DNA of 64,000 nucleotides from an uncultured Clostridia bacterium (GTDB taxonomy: Bacteria > Bacillota > Clostridia > TANB77 > CAG-508): the NCBI GenBank assembly GCA_944386165.1, contig CALXAA010000001.1, positions 1-64,000 of the forward strand, given 5' to 3'. The translations under genes were made by a program, and so were the position numbers. The notes beneath the pieces were generated by a model that was not told where the DNA came from, searched no databases, and was given only the letters and a program-made list of their open reading frames with translations. Shown here in pieces: positions 1 to 8,224 of the stretch. Positions within the stretch are counted from its first letter, which is position 1; each line of letters opens with the position of its first letter.

Positions 1-77
1 TGTACAATACAGAATTCATTCCTTAGAAGTTGCTTAATACTAAATCAAAAAAAGTCCAATTTTTTGGGTTCAGTACA
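1..77 (+). mobile_element. Right end of an IS3-family (IS150-like) insertion sequence
   Basis: The first 77 bases hold the tail of an OrfB transposase followed by a terminal repeat. Positions 64-77 read TTGGGTTCAGTACA; its complement TGTACTGAACCC is the usual IS3/IS150-type terminus, which places the element's right edge near 77. The rest of the element lies outside the window. Recognition is by recall of family ends and was not tested by search. Confidence 0.7.
2..37 (+). CDS. IS3-family transposase OrfB, C-terminal 11 codons (partial)
   Basis: The frame ending at the TAA at 35-37 reads VQYRIHSLEVA. This matches the conserved tail of IS3-family OrfB integrases, which normally end in an SPVQYR-type motif. 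Only the last codons are visible, so intactness of the transposase cannot be judged. Confidence 0.65.
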   Translation, partial: VQYRIHSLEVA

Positions 78-258
78 AATTTGACGATTTAGATGTGAGT
101 TTTTTCTATCTATATTGGCAAAACCACGTTTGTGGATTTGTCATTTCCTATATTTATTATACACAGATTATACGAAAAAGTCAAATAAAATTTATCCTAT
201 TTTCTAAAAAATAAAATTTTTGTCATTTATATTATAAAGTAGCTCCTTTTGTTGCGAC

Positions 259-309
259 AAAAAACACCATCATTTTCAGAAAGATATATGTATCTATCTG
301 TTTGATGGC
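259..309 (-). terminator. Rho-independent terminator after tRNA-Arg
   Basis: On the minus strand GCCATCA (309-303) pairs with TGATGGT (272-266), with an inner CAGATAGAT/ATCTTTCTG-like stem. A run of T follows at 264-259. It lies directly downstream of tRNA-Arg. Confidence 0.6.
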
Positions 310-328
310 ATTTGAACAGAAACGTTAT

Positions 329-405
329 TGGTGCGCCCGGAGGGATTCGAACCCCCGATCTGCAAGTTCGTAGCCTGCCATTCTATCCAACTAAACTACG
401 AGCGC
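329..405 (-). tRNA. tRNA-Arg (anticodon ACG)
   Basis: The complement folds as a full cloverleaf. The acceptor GCGCTCG (405-399) pairs with CGGGCGC, and the T arm contains GGTTCGAATCC. The anticodon stem GCAGG/CTTGC encloses the loop CTACGAA, giving anticodon ACG (read as ICG after deamination). CCA is encoded at 331-329. Confidence 0.95.
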
Positions 406-417
406 ATCTACCTTAAT

Positions 418-446
418 ATTATACTGTTAATTTCAAGTTTTTTCAA
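418..446 (-). promoter_or_regulatory. SigA-type promoter for tRNA-Arg
   Basis: On the minus strand TTGAAA (446-441) and TATAAT (423-418) are separated by exactly 17 bases, about a dozen bases before the tRNA 5' end. Confidence 0.75.
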
Positions 447-466
447 GTCTTTTTGCAAAATTTCAT

Positions 467-501
467 AAAGACGATGAATTTTTTTACATTTCATCGTCTT
501 T
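467..501 (-). terminator. Terminator hairpin after pyrD
   Basis: A perfect 12-bp inverted repeat (AAAGACGATGAA with its complement, 467-478 and 490-501) lies just past the pyrD stop. The minus-strand tail is only moderately T-rich. It probably ends the pyr operon transcript. Confidence 0.6.
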
Positions 502-514
502 CTATATATAAAAT

Positions 515-1423
515 CTAGTTCATCTCCACTTTTCCAACAATCTCATTAATATCCTGAATATTATTTTTTCTCATATAATCTTCAATTTGGTTAATAGTAT
601 CAATACTAGTTGTAGGAGAAATAAAGTTACCTGCACCAATAGAAATTGCACTTGCTCCTGCTAACATAAATTCAATTGCATCTTCTCCATTTACAATTCC
701 TCCCATACCTAATATAGGAATTTTTACTGCTTGTGCAACTTGATATACCATTCGTACTGCAACTGGTTTTATTGCTGGACCTGATAGTCCTCCTGTGTTA
801 TTTGCTAATACTGGTTTTCTTTTATTTATATCAATTTTCATTCCAAGTAATGTGTTTATTAATGATACTCCATCAGCTCCTGCATCTTCTACTGCTTTTG
901 CTATTTCTGCAATATTTGTTACATTTGGTGTTAATTTTACTATAAGTGGTTTTTCTAGCACTTTTCTTACTTTACTTGTTACTTCTTTTACACCTTCATA
1001 AGTGTTTCCAAATGCCATACATCCTGCTTTTACATTTGGACATGATAAGTTTAATTCTACTCCATCTATGTCAAGTGTGTTTAATATTTTGCATAATTCA
1101 ACATATTCGTCAATAGTGCTTCCACATGCATTTACTATAATTGCTGTATCAAATTTTCTTAAAAATGGTAAATCATTTTCTGCAAAATATTCAACTCCTG
1201 GATTTTGAAGTCCTATACTGTTTAACATTCCACTTGCTGTTTCACATACTCTTGGTGGTTTGTTTCCACTTTTTGGTTTTAGTGATGTTCCTTTGGTTAT
1301 TATTCCTCCTAATTTACTTAAATCAAAGAAATTACTAAATTCTCTACCATATCCAAATGTTCCTGAGGCTACTGTTACTGGATTTTTCATTTCTATTCCG
1401 GCAAAATTTATTTTTGTGTTCAT
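515..1423 (-). CDS. pyrD: Dihydroorotate dehydrogenase B, catalytic subunit
   Basis: This FMN enzyme oxidises dihydroorotate to orotate in UMP synthesis. Its length (302 aa) is normal for class 1B PyrD. The N-terminal NPVTVASGTFG segment and the active-site motif NLSCPNVKAG, with Cys128 as the presumed catalytic base, are clear. The C-terminal GMGGI and SIGAG segments fit FMN phosphate binding. Class 1B enzymes need the PyrK electron-transfer subunit, encoded immediately upstream. The start follows AGAAAGGTG. It is the last gene of the minus-strand pyr operon and is followed by a hairpin. Confidence 0.95.
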   Translation of the reverse strand: MNTKINFAGIEMKNPVTVASGTFGYGREFSNFFDLSKLGGIITKGTSLKPKSGNKPPRVCETASGMLNSIGLQNPGVEYFAENDLPFLRKFDTAIIVNACGSTIDEYVELCKILNTLDIDGVELNLSCPNVKAGCMAFGNTYEGVKEVTSKVRKVLEKPLIVKLTPNVTNIAEIAKAVEDAGADGVSLINTLLGMKIDINKRKPVLANNTGGLSGPAIKPVAVRMVYQVAQAVKIPILGMGGIVNGEDAIEFMLAGASAISIGAGNFISPTTSIDTINQIEDYMRKNNIQDINEIVGKVEMN

Positions 1424-1515
1424 TTTTTATTCACCTTTCTTTTATTTATTCTCGATTTATTTTTTCTCGCCCAATTTGAGTTTTGACTACAATAAAAAAC
1501 TCGTAATTATATTTT

Positions 1516-2307
1516 TTATATATCTACATCTTTTGCTTGGAATACAGGTCCTGCTTTACAAACATGCCAATATTCTGGATTTTCTGCTGTGCTTTTTGCT
1601 GTTTTTACTGCACATCCAAGACATACTCCCAGTCCACATGCCATTCTTTCTTCTAATGAAATTTGACATGGTATTTCTTTTTCTATTGCAAGTTTTTTCA
1701 CTGATCTTAACATTGGTAATGGTCCACATGCATATATACTGTCTATTTTTCCTTCTTCAATATCTTTTTTTAAGAAATCTATTGCAAAACCTTTTTCTGC
1801 ATAGCTCCCGTCATCTGTTGTAATTTGCAGTTTGTCTGATACTCCTTTAAATTCATCTTCTAATACTACTAAATCCTTATTTCTGAATCCAAGATATATA
1901 TTTACATTTTTGTTTTCTGATTTTGCACTTTTTGCTAATTCATATAATGGGAATACTCCTATTCCTCCGCCTATTATTCCTAGTTTTTGGTAATTTGCAT
2001 ATTTAAATGGCCCAAATCCTAGTGGTCCTATTATGTCTATTTTATCTCCTTCTCTTTTTTGAGATAATATTTTTGTTCCTTTACCTTTTATTTGAAATAT
2101 GAATTCTAATATTCCGTTTTCTTTGTCATTATTATAAATACTAATTGGCCTTCTTAAAAATGGTTCAATATCATCATTTACTCTAATTTCTATGAATTGA
2201 CCAGGTCTTGCTGTATCTGTTATTTCTTTTGCTTTAACACTATATTTTAACATTTCTGGTCCAATTTCTTGTTTTTTTATTAGCTCTGCTTTAATATTTA
2301 CAGGCAT
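1516..2307 (-). CDS. pyrK: Dihydroorotate dehydrogenase B, electron-transfer subunit
   Basis: PyrK passes electrons from PyrD to NAD through FAD and a [2Fe-2S] cluster. The flavin-binding motif RRPISIY is near residue 55. The cluster ligands are C224, C229, C232 and C250 in CGLGVCLGC and HVC. The frame is open 18 bases further upstream, but the ATG at 2325 lies on the AAGGAGG ribosome binding site itself. The ATG at 2307 (MPVNIKAEL) is correctly spaced and was chosen, giving 263 aa. It sits between pyrF and pyrD in the operon, as expected for a two-subunit class 1B enzyme. Confidence 0.93.
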   Translation of the reverse strand: MPVNIKAELIKKQEIGPEMLKYSVKAKEITDTARPGQFIEIRVNDDIEPFLRRPISIYNNDKENGILEFIFQIKGKGTKILSQKREGDKIDIIGPLGFGPFKYANYQKLGIIGGGIGVFPLYELAKSAKSENKNVNIYLGFRNKDLVVLEDEFKGVSDKLQITTDDGSYAEKGFAIDFLKKDIEEGKIDSIYACGPLPMLRSVKKLAIEKEIPCQISLEERMACGLGVCLGCAVKTAKSTAENPEYWHVCKAGPVFQAKDVDI

Positions 2308-2365
2308 TTTAATTCCTCCTTGCATAATATAAAATTGTTATCTTATTTTTGTTTTGTGATAACAC

Positions 2366-3307
2366 CTATTTTATTATAATTTTTGAACATAATTCTTCTT
2401 TCATTCTTATGGCTTCTGCTCTTGTGGCTTTTGCATAATCTTTTTCTTCAAATTTACCTTTCCACATCTCTGATTTATAAGCACACATTAAACTTCTAGA
2501 GGCATTTACAATTCCACCTAATCCGTTTTCGTCAAATCCTAGTGCAATGTCTTCTGCTTTTCCTCCTTGGGCTCCATACCCTGGTATTAAAAAATATGTA
2601 TGTGGTGCAATTTGTCTTAATTGTTTTAATTGTTCTGGATATGTTGCACCTACTACTGCTGAAATACTACTATAATTGTACTCTCCTCTTAATTCTTCGC
2701 CCCATTTTTCCACATATTTTGCAACTCTTGTGTATACTTCTTCTCCATTTTCTAGTTTTACATCTTGTAATTCTCCTGATGATGGATTTGATGTTTTTAC
2801 TAATATAAATAATCCTTTATTATATTTTTTGCAGTCGTCTATAAATGGCTTTACACAATCTGTTCCCATATATGGATTAACTGTTACAAAATCTATATCA
2901 TATAATGATTGCTCATTTTCTTCTATTTTGGTTTTTCCTAAATATGCATTTGAATATCCTTGTGCTGTTGAACCTATATCTCCTCTTTTTATGTCTGCAA
3001 TTACAAACATTCCTTTTTGTTTTGCATATTCACAAGTTACTTTAAATGCTTGCATTCCTGGTATTCCATACATTTCGTAAAATGCTATTTGTGGTTTTAT
3101 TGCAGGTATAATGTCATATATTGCATCAATTAGAGCTTTATTATATTCTATTATTGCTTGTCCAACTCCTTCTAATGTTTTTGGATATTTATCTTTAACA
3201 CATTTTGGAAGCATTTCATATCTTGGATCTAATCCTATTACTGTTGGATTTTTCATTATTTTTATTTTTTCTATTAATTGGTCTATTATATTTTTCAATT
3301 TATTCAA
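2366..3307 (-). CDS. pyrF: Orotidine 5'-phosphate decarboxylase (type 2)
   Basis: PyrF catalyses the last step of UMP synthesis, decarboxylation of OMP. At 313 aa it is of the longer group 2 type rather than the roughly 230-aa type 1. The catalytic DIKRGD motif is at residues 105-110 with Lys107. The N-terminal IGLDPRY and the later VTVNPYMG and GYGAQGG segments are typical of the barrel and phosphate loop. It lies 7 bases after the ArsC-like gene and before pyrK, so it is almost certainly co-transcribed with them. Confidence 0.94.
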   Translation of the reverse strand: MNKLKNIIDQLIEKIKIMKNPTVIGLDPRYEMLPKCVKDKYPKTLEGVGQAIIEYNKALIDAIYDIIPAIKPQIAFYEMYGIPGMQAFKVTCEYAKQKGMFVIADIKRGDIGSTAQGYSNAYLGKTKIEENEQSLYDIDFVTVNPYMGTDCVKPFIDDCKKYNKGLFILVKTSNPSSGELQDVKLENGEEVYTRVAKYVEKWGEELRGEYNYSSISAVVGATYPEQLKQLRQIAPHTYFLIPGYGAQGGKAEDIALGFDENGLGGIVNASRSLMCAYKSEMWKGKFEEKDYAKATRAEAIRMKEELCSKIIIK

Positions 3308-3314
3308 TCCTTTC

Positions 3315-3677
3315 TTATTTTAAAAGATTATCTTCCCATTCTTTTTGTTTAAAGCCTAATAGTATTGTTTTGCCAGAAACAAAAATTGGTCTTTTTATTA
3401 ACATTCCATTTGATGAAAGTAATTCTAGCTTTTCCTCTTCTGACATTTGTGATAGTTTTTCTCTTAAATTTAGTTCCTTATATTTCATTCCACTTGTATT
3501 AAAAAATTTTTTAATATCTATCTTACCAATTTTTATCCATTCATTTAATTCTTCTTTTGTTGGTGTTTGCTCTACTATATGTCTGTCTTCATATTTTACT
3601 TTATTTTCATCTAGCCACTTTTTTGCTTTTTGACAAGTTGAACATTTTGGATATTCAATAAATAAATTTTTTTCCAT
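3315..3677 (-). CDS. ArsC/Spx-family thioredoxin-fold protein
   Basis: This 120-aa protein has the N-terminal CxxC (YPKCSTCQKAKKW, Cys12 and Cys15) and the C-terminal LIKRPIFV segment of the ArsC/Spx/YffB family. Family members are arsenate reductase-like proteins or, for Spx, RNA polymerase-binding regulators of thiol stress. The sequence alone does not say which. It is embedded between pyrC and pyrF with gaps of 27 and 7 bases, so it is expressed with pyrimidine genes. No arsenic resistance genes are nearby, which argues against a dedicated arsenate reductase. Confidence 0.88.
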   Translation of the reverse strand: MEKNLFIEYPKCSTCQKAKKWLDENKVKYEDRHIVEQTPTKEELNEWIKIGKIDIKKFFNTSGMKYKELNLREKLSQMSEEEKLELLSSNGMLIKRPIFVSGKTILLGFKQKEWEDNLLK

Positions 3678-3704
3678 GTTTTCTTTCCTTTCTATCTCGC
3701 GAAT

Positions 3705-4976
3705 TTATGATTTATATACAATCTTTCCTGATACAATTGTATATTTTACTTTTCCTTTTAGTTTTTTTCCTATAAAAGGACTGTTTTTTGATTTTGATAC
3801 AATCATTTCTTTTGTATATACATATTGTTCATTTGGATCAAATATTGTTATATCAGCTACTTTTCCGACTCCTATTGTTCCTCTGTCTACTTTTATTAAT
3901 TTTGCAGGATTGTATGATGTAAGTTTTACTAAATCTAAATATGATATATCTCCTGTGTCTACTAAGTTCATTACTTCTGCTGATAAAGCTGTTTCAAATC
4001 CTATTATACCATTTGGTGCTTTTGATAAATCTTGTGCTTTTTCTTCTTCTGAATGTGGTGCATGGTCTGTTATTATGCAGTCTATTGTTCCTTCCTTTAA
4101 GCCTTCTATTATTGCAAGTCTATCTTTTTCTTCTCTTAATGGTGGATTCATTTTTGCATTTGTTCCAGATTTTTTTACTTCATCTACTGTAAATGTAAAA
4201 TAATGTGGGCAAGTTTCACATGTTATTTTTACTCCTCTTTTTTTGGCATCTCTAATCATATTTTTTGAAGTTTTTGTACTAATATGACATATATGTGCTC
4301 TTACATTATTTGTTTCAGATATTACAATTTCTCTTGCTGCCATTATTTCTTCCGCTTCTGGTAATACTCCTTCTACTCCAAGTTCTTCTGCAACTTTTCC
4401 TGCATTTATTGCTCCTTGTGATACTGTTTTTTCTTCACAATGTGATGATACAAATGTTCCTAATCTATCAGCTTCAATTATTGCTTGTCTCATTGTTCTA
4501 CTGTTTACAACAGGCATTCCGTCATCTGAAAATGCTATTGCTCCTGCTTTTTTCAATTCTTCAAAATTTACTAATTCTTCTCCTTTTTCTCCTTTTGTTA
4601 CTGATGCATATGGCAATATGTTGCATAGCCCTACTCTTTTTCCTTCTTCTATGATTTTTTGCAAAATAATAGCACTGTCTGGGGTTGGTTTTGTATTTGG
4701 CATAGGGCAAATTGTTGTAAATCCTCCGCAAACAGCACTATTTGCACCCGTTTCAATAGTTTCTTTATATTCAAAGCCTGGTTCTCTTAAATGGCAATGA
4801 ATATCAATCATTCCGGGCATAATATATAAATTTGTACAGTCAATTATTTTATCTGCTTTTTCTTCAATGTTTTTCTCTATTTTTACTATTTTGTCTTCTT
4901 CAATTAGTATGTCGAATTTTTCAAATGTATTTGTTTTGTAATCAATTAATGTTCCGTTTTTTAATAATGTTTTCAT
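3705..4976 (-). CDS. pyrC: Dihydroorotase
   Basis: Dihydroorotase cyclises carbamoyl aspartate to dihydroorotate. This is a type I (amidohydrolase) enzyme of about 423 aa. Zinc-binding DIHCHLREPG lies near residues 58-67, and the later HCEEK, HICHIST and ITDHAPH motifs supply further metal ligands and the catalytic Asp. The ATG at 4985 is only one base from the AGGAAAGG ribosome binding site. The ATG at 4976 (MKTLLKNG) is better spaced and preferred. It is the first gene of the minus-strand pyr operon, with a strong promoter at 5054-5082. Confidence 0.94.
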   Translation of the reverse strand: MKTLLKNGTLIDYKTNTFEKFDILIEEDKIVKIEKNIEEKADKIIDCTNLYIMPGMIDIHCHLREPGFEYKETIETGANSAVCGGFTTICPMPNTKPTPDSAIILQKIIEEGKRVGLCNILPYASVTKGEKGEELVNFEELKKAGAIAFSDDGMPVVNSRTMRQAIIEADRLGTFVSSHCEEKTVSQGAINAGKVAEELGVEGVLPEAEEIMAAREIVISETNNVRAHICHISTKTSKNMIRDAKKRGVKITCETCPHYFTFTVDEVKKSGTNAKMNPPLREEKDRLAIIEGLKEGTIDCIITDHAPHSEEEKAQDLSKAPNGIIGFETALSAEVMNLVDTGDISYLDLVKLTSYNPAKLIKVDRGTIGVGKVADITIFDPNEQYVYTKEMIVSKSKNSPFIGKKLKGKVKYTIVSGKIVYKS

Positions 4977-5053
4977 ATCTTTCATTCCTTTCCTAAGGCG
5001 ACTATTTGTAATTTACAGTATTCATATTCTAGCCTCTTGATTTTACTTATGTT

Positions 5054-5082
5054 ATTCTATCATGTTATAATATCTTTTTCAA
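5054..5082 (-). promoter_or_regulatory. Promoter of the pyrC-F-K-D operon
   Basis: On the minus strand TTGAAA (5082-5077) and TAGAAT (5059-5054) have a 17-base spacer. No PyrR-type attenuator or other terminator hairpin is evident in the short leader. Confidence 0.7.
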
Positions 5083-5150
5083 CTTTTTTATATAAATCTT
5101 TTTAATTATTGATAAATTATAAATAGCTTGTAAAAATTGAATATTAATTA

Positions 5151-5179
5151 TTGACTTTTTACTATTTTACACATAAAAT
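5151..5179 (+). promoter_or_regulatory. Promoter of the pyrE-like gene
   Basis: TTGACT (5151-5156) and TAAAAT (5174-5179) are separated by 17 bases. It stands back to back with the pyrC promoter in one intergenic region, so the two sides could share an operator. Confidence 0.7.
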
Positions 5180-5216
5180 GTTTGTAAATATATTTTAATG
5201 TTTGGAGGGGATTTTT

Positions 5217-6074
5217 ATGTCTGACTTAGTTTCATATTTATTTGAAACAAAAGCAATTAGATTTTGTGCTGAAAACAAGCCATTTTGGTACACTTCTGGC
5301 AAAATAGGTCCATATTTTATTAATACTCATTTTGTATATGGAAGTGAAAAAGATGCTACTGAATTATTATCTTTTATTGATGAATGTCTATCAGATAAGT
5401 TATCTTTACCAAATAAGGTATTTGAAAAAGTATTAAAACAATATCAAACTAATACTATTTATAAAGATGTTATTGATACTATGAAAGAATTTATTGAGAA
5501 AAATATCAATGTTTCAGAAATAGACTATGTTTCTGGTGGTGAAAGAAGAGATTGGTTTTTCTCTAACATAATAGCACATCTTTTAAATAAGCCTCATTTA
5601 AGTATTTACAAAGATTTATCAGTTGTTAAAAGTGATAGTAATTTTACAAATTCAAAAGTAATTACTTCTTTACAAGATAAAAAAGTTTTACATATAGCTG
5701 ATTTAATTACTGTTGCTTCAAGTTATATTCGCGCATGGATTCCAGCAATTAAGAATTTAGGTTCTAAAATTTGTTGGTCTTGTGTAGTTGTTGATAGAAT
5801 GCAAGGTGGAAAAGAAAAATTAGAAGCAGAAGGTGTTAAAGCTTTTTCGTTAGTTCAAGTTGATACTAACTTATTCAAAAAAGCTTTTGATTTGAATATC
5901 ATTAATGATGCTCAACTTTCTATGCTTAATAACTTTTTTGCAGATCCAGATGGAACAATGAAACAGTTTTTAATTGATCATCCTGAATTTATACAAGATT
6001 CTTTGAATTCTGATGAAAAAACAAGAAAACGTGCTCAACTTTTGATAGATGGGAACTTATATGGAATAATTTGA
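5217..6074 (+). CDS. pyrE: Orotate phosphoribosyltransferase-like protein
   Basis: The position divergent from the pyr operon and the N-terminal KPFWYTSGKIGPYFIN segment indicate orotate phosphoribosyltransferase, which joins orotate to PRPP. VSGGERRDW and KPHLSIYKD fit the next OPRT motifs. However, the PRPP-binding loop, normally a VVDDVITTG-type motif, reads VLHIADLITVASSY with the first acidic residue replaced by Ala. At 286 aa it is also longer than the roughly 210-aa standard enzyme. It may be a divergent OPRT or a related protein. The ATG at 5217 follows GGAGGGG; the upstream ATG at 5202 overlaps that site. Confidence 0.78.
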   Translation: MSDLVSYLFETKAIRFCAENKPFWYTSGKIGPYFINTHFVYGSEKDATELLSFIDECLSDKLSLPNKVFEKVLKQYQTNTIYKDVIDTMKEFIEKNINVSEIDYVSGGERRDWFFSNIIAHLLNKPHLSIYKDLSVVKSDSNFTNSKVITSLQDKKVLHIADLITVASSYIRAWIPAIKNLGSKICWSCVVVDRMQGGKEKLEAEGVKAFSLVQVDTNLFKKAFDLNIINDAQLSMLNNFFADPDGTMKQFLIDHPEFIQDSLNSDEKTRKRAQLLIDGNLYGII

Positions 6075-6084
6075 TAATTTGGAT

Positions 6085-6161
6085 AATTTGGTGCCGGTTC
6101 TCTTTTTTCCCTTTTACTTTTGGGCAATTTGGGGCAATTTGGTGCCGGTTCTCTTTTTTCC
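6085..6161 (+). repeat. Two 26-bp direct repeats between pyrE and the BI-1 gene
   Basis: The sequence AATTTGGTGCCGGTTCTCTT plus TTTTCC occurs at 6085-6110 and 6136-6161, a 51-base period. The spacer itself contains further GGCAATTTGG and GGATAATTTGG steps. The copies do not form a hairpin, so they do not explain transcription termination. Confidence 0.75.
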
Positions 6162-6171
6162 TTTTTGCTTT

Positions 6172-6200
6172 TTGAGCTAATATGTATAGTTTTATAAAAT
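6172..6200 (+). promoter_or_regulatory. Probable promoter of the BI-1 gene
   Basis: TTGAGC (6172-6177) and TAAAAT (6195-6200) are 17 bases apart, about 40 bases before the ATG. The -35 box is weaker than at the other promoters listed. Confidence 0.45.
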
Positions 6201-6240
6201 TAATTTATAATATTTTAATATAAGAATTGGAGGTGATTTT

Positions 6241-6924
6241 ATGGAATATTATGAAAATGGTGATGCAATTCGTTCTGTTGATACCAATTCTGTACTTACT
6301 AATACATTTTTTAGAATGTTCTTAGGATTACTTGCTAGTGCCGGAACAGCATATTATGTTTACAGTTCAGGATTATATATTTCAGTTATAATGAATGGTT
6401 ATTTCTTTCCTTTGATTATTGCTGAATTAGTAGTTGTTTTGGTTTTCTCATTATTAATCAGAAAACTTTCTCCTGCAATGGTAACTTTACTATTTTTTGC
6501 ATATGCATTTTTGAATGGTTTTACATTATCAGTTATTTTCCCAGTTTTTGAATTGACTTCTATTGTTTATGCTTTTGCTGGAACTGCTGCTTTATTTGGA
6601 GTTTTGTCTTTAATTGGTTATACAACAAAGAAAGATATTTCAAAATGGAGTTCTATATTGACTGTTGCTCTTCTTGTTGGACTAGTTTTAACTGTTGTTA
6701 ATATATTTGTTGGTAGTTCATTTTTAGATATAGCTTTAGATTGGGCTATTTTATTAATTTTCTTTGGATTGACTATTTATGATATTAATAAGATTAAGGC
6801 TATGCAAGATGCTGGTTTTTGTGATGATGAAAAATTATATGTTTATGGTGCAATGCAATTGTACTTAGATTTTATTAATATTTTCCTAAGAATTTTATCA
6901 TTGTTTGGTAAACGTAGAAATTAG
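6241..6924 (+). CDS. Bax inhibitor-1 (BI-1/YccA) family membrane protein
   Basis: This 227-aa protein is almost entirely made of hydrophobic helices, about seven, typical of the BI-1/TMBIM family. Diagnostic segments are FLNGFTLSVIF in the middle and the C-terminal ALDWAILLIFFGLTIYDINKIK and MQLYLDFINIFLRIL. Bacterial members (YetJ-like) are pH-sensitive calcium leak channels, but a role here is inference. The start has a GGAGGTG ribosome binding site. It stands alone, with its own probable promoter and a strong terminator. Confidence 0.92.
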   Translation: MEYYENGDAIRSVDTNSVLTNTFFRMFLGLLASAGTAYYVYSSGLYISVIMNGYFFPLIIAELVVVLVFSLLIRKLSPAMVTLLFFAYAFLNGFTLSVIFPVFELTSIVYAFAGTAALFGVLSLIGYTTKKDISKWSSILTVALLVGLVLTVVNIFVGSSFLDIALDWAILLIFFGLTIYDINKIKAMQDAGFCDDEKLYVYGAMQLYLDFINIFLRILSLFGKRRN

Positions 6925-6939
6925 TTTTCTTTAATTAAA

Positions 6940-6982
6940 ATATGGCTGTGCCCATTGGGCATGGTCATATTTTATTTTTTTG
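6940..6982 (+). terminator. Terminator of the BI-1 gene
   Basis: ATATGGCTGTGCCC and GGGCATGGTCATAT form a stem around ATT, with G-U pairs, followed by TTTATTTTTTT. Confidence 0.85.
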
Positions 6983-7001
6983 ATTTTTTTTAGAAAAACT
7001 C

Positions 7002-7030
7002 TTGATTTTATTTTGGTTTTGTGCTAATAT
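7002..7030 (+). promoter_or_regulatory. Promoter of tRNA-Pro
   Basis: TTGATT (7002-7007) and TAATAT (7025-7030), preceded by TGC, have a 17-base spacer and end 29 bases before the tRNA. Confidence 0.7.
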
Positions 7031-7059
7031 ATATTAGTGTTTAGTTATATAATTTATTT

Positions 7060-7135
7060 CGAGGCGTAGCGCAGTTGGTAGCGCGCGTGGTTTGGGACCA
7101 TGAGGTCGCAGGTTCGAACCCTGTCGCCTCGACCA
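7060..7135 (+). tRNA. tRNA-Pro (anticodon TGG)
   Basis: The acceptor CGAGGCG pairs with CGCCTCG, and the T loop contains GGTTCGAACCC. The anticodon stem CGTGG/CCATG encloses TTTGGGA, so the anticodon is TGG. The 3' ACCA is encoded. Confidence 0.95.
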
Positions 7136-7182
7136 TACGATAGCAATTTTGAGGGAACTCAATGAAATTGCAAAAGTCTGAA

Positions 7183-7223
7183 AGAGTATTAATCAATGAA
7201 TTTTGGTTAATACTCTTTTTTTA
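7183..7223 (+). terminator. Terminator after tRNA-Pro
   Basis: AGAGTATTAA (7183-7192) pairs perfectly with TTAATACTCT (7207-7216) and is followed by seven T. Confidence 0.85.
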
Positions 7224-7290
7224 TGCAGAACTCAAAAATTCTATAAAAAGTTGTAATTTTGATTAAAAAAAAATTTTTCACTTATTTATC

Positions 7291-7319
7291 TTTAATTCTC
7301 TAACAATTTATGATAATAT
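7291..7319 (+). promoter_or_regulatory. Possible promoter of the Ppx/GppA-NUDIX pair
   Basis: TTTAAT (7291-7296) and TAATAT (7314-7319) with a TGA just upstream are 17 bases apart. The -35 box is poor. Confidence 0.4.
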
Positions 7320-7344
7320 AAATTCAAGAAAGGTGGTAATATAA

Positions 7345-8223
7345 ATGGAAAAAATAATTGTGGAAGTTGGCTCAACTTGTACTAAGGTAGACAAATTTAA
7401 TGGAAAAAATATAGAGAAATTAGAAGGAAAAACAATACAGTTTAAAAAACATTATAACGAAGATAAAAAGTTGAGAGAAAGTGATGTTAATAAATTAATT
7501 GAAAATATAAAAGAATTAAAGAATATATCTAAAGACATATATGTATGTGGTACAAGTATTTTTAGAACTTTAAATGATTTAGAGAAAAATAGATTTTTAG
7601 AAAAATTTAAAAATGAAACTGGTTATAATTTTAACATCATATCTCAAGAAAGAGAAAATGAGTTGACTGTTTTTGGTACAACTAGATTTGTACAAGATAA
7701 AGTTTGTGTTTTTATTGGAGGAGGAGGCTCAACAGAAATATCAGTTTATGATAATGGAATAAAAGAAAGTGTAAATAGTAAAATTGGTGTTATTGATGTA
7801 ATGCAAAAATTTCCTGATTTAGCTGAAAATTTTGCAACAACTAATCTTGAAACAGTAAAAACATTTATCAAAGAAAGATTAAATTTACCAAAAGAAAAAG
7901 CAGATATCTTAATATTAGCTGGTGGAGGACATGAAAAATTTGCAAGATATTCTGGAATAAAATATGAAGAAAATACATTATATAAAGATGATGCTTCATC
8001 AATTATGATGGATATAGAAACAAGAAAAAGTGAAACAGAAAGATATTATAAATCAATATCTTTAGATGAAATAAGAACCAGAGTAAATGATCCAGATTGG
8101 TGGTATGCCACAAGAGCAATGTGTGCTTTTGTATTAGTAGTTGCAGAAGAAATAGGTGCAAAATATATTGTGCCAACAAACATAGCAATGGTTTATGGAA
8201 TTTTGGATAAAGGAGATATCTAG
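7345..8223 (+). CDS. Ppx/GppA phosphatase-family (ASKHA fold) protein
   Basis: This 292-aa protein has the ATPase-fold pattern of exopolyphosphatase/pppGpp phosphatases: an N-terminal phosphate-1-like IVEVGSTCTKV, a middle FIGGGGSTEISV phosphate-2 motif near residue 130, and LILAGGGHEKF near residue 195. It corresponds to the short two-domain form without the C-terminal HD-like domain of E. coli Ppx. Substrate (polyphosphate or pppGpp) cannot be told. The start follows AAAGGTGG. It runs directly into the NUDIX gene, one base apart, so the two are translationally coupled. Confidence 0.82.
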   Translation: MEKIIVEVGSTCTKVDKFNGKNIEKLEGKTIQFKKHYNEDKKLRESDVNKLIENIKELKNISKDIYVCGTSIFRTLNDLEKNRFLEKFKNETGYNFNIISQERENELTVFGTTRFVQDKVCVFIGGGGSTEISVYDNGIKESVNSKIGVIDVMQKFPDLAENFATTNLETVKTFIKERLNLPKEKADILILAGGGHEKFARYSGIKYEENTLYKDDASSIMMDIETRKSETERYYKSISLDEIRTRVNDPDWWYATRAMCAFVLVVAEEIGAKYIVPTNIAMVYGILDKGDI

Positions 8224-8224
8224 A

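Noticed and set aside
1260-1823. 187-codon plus-strand frame across the pyrD start
   Set aside because: It is antisense to pyrD and pyrK, extremely rich in Leu and Phe, and has no ribosome binding site.
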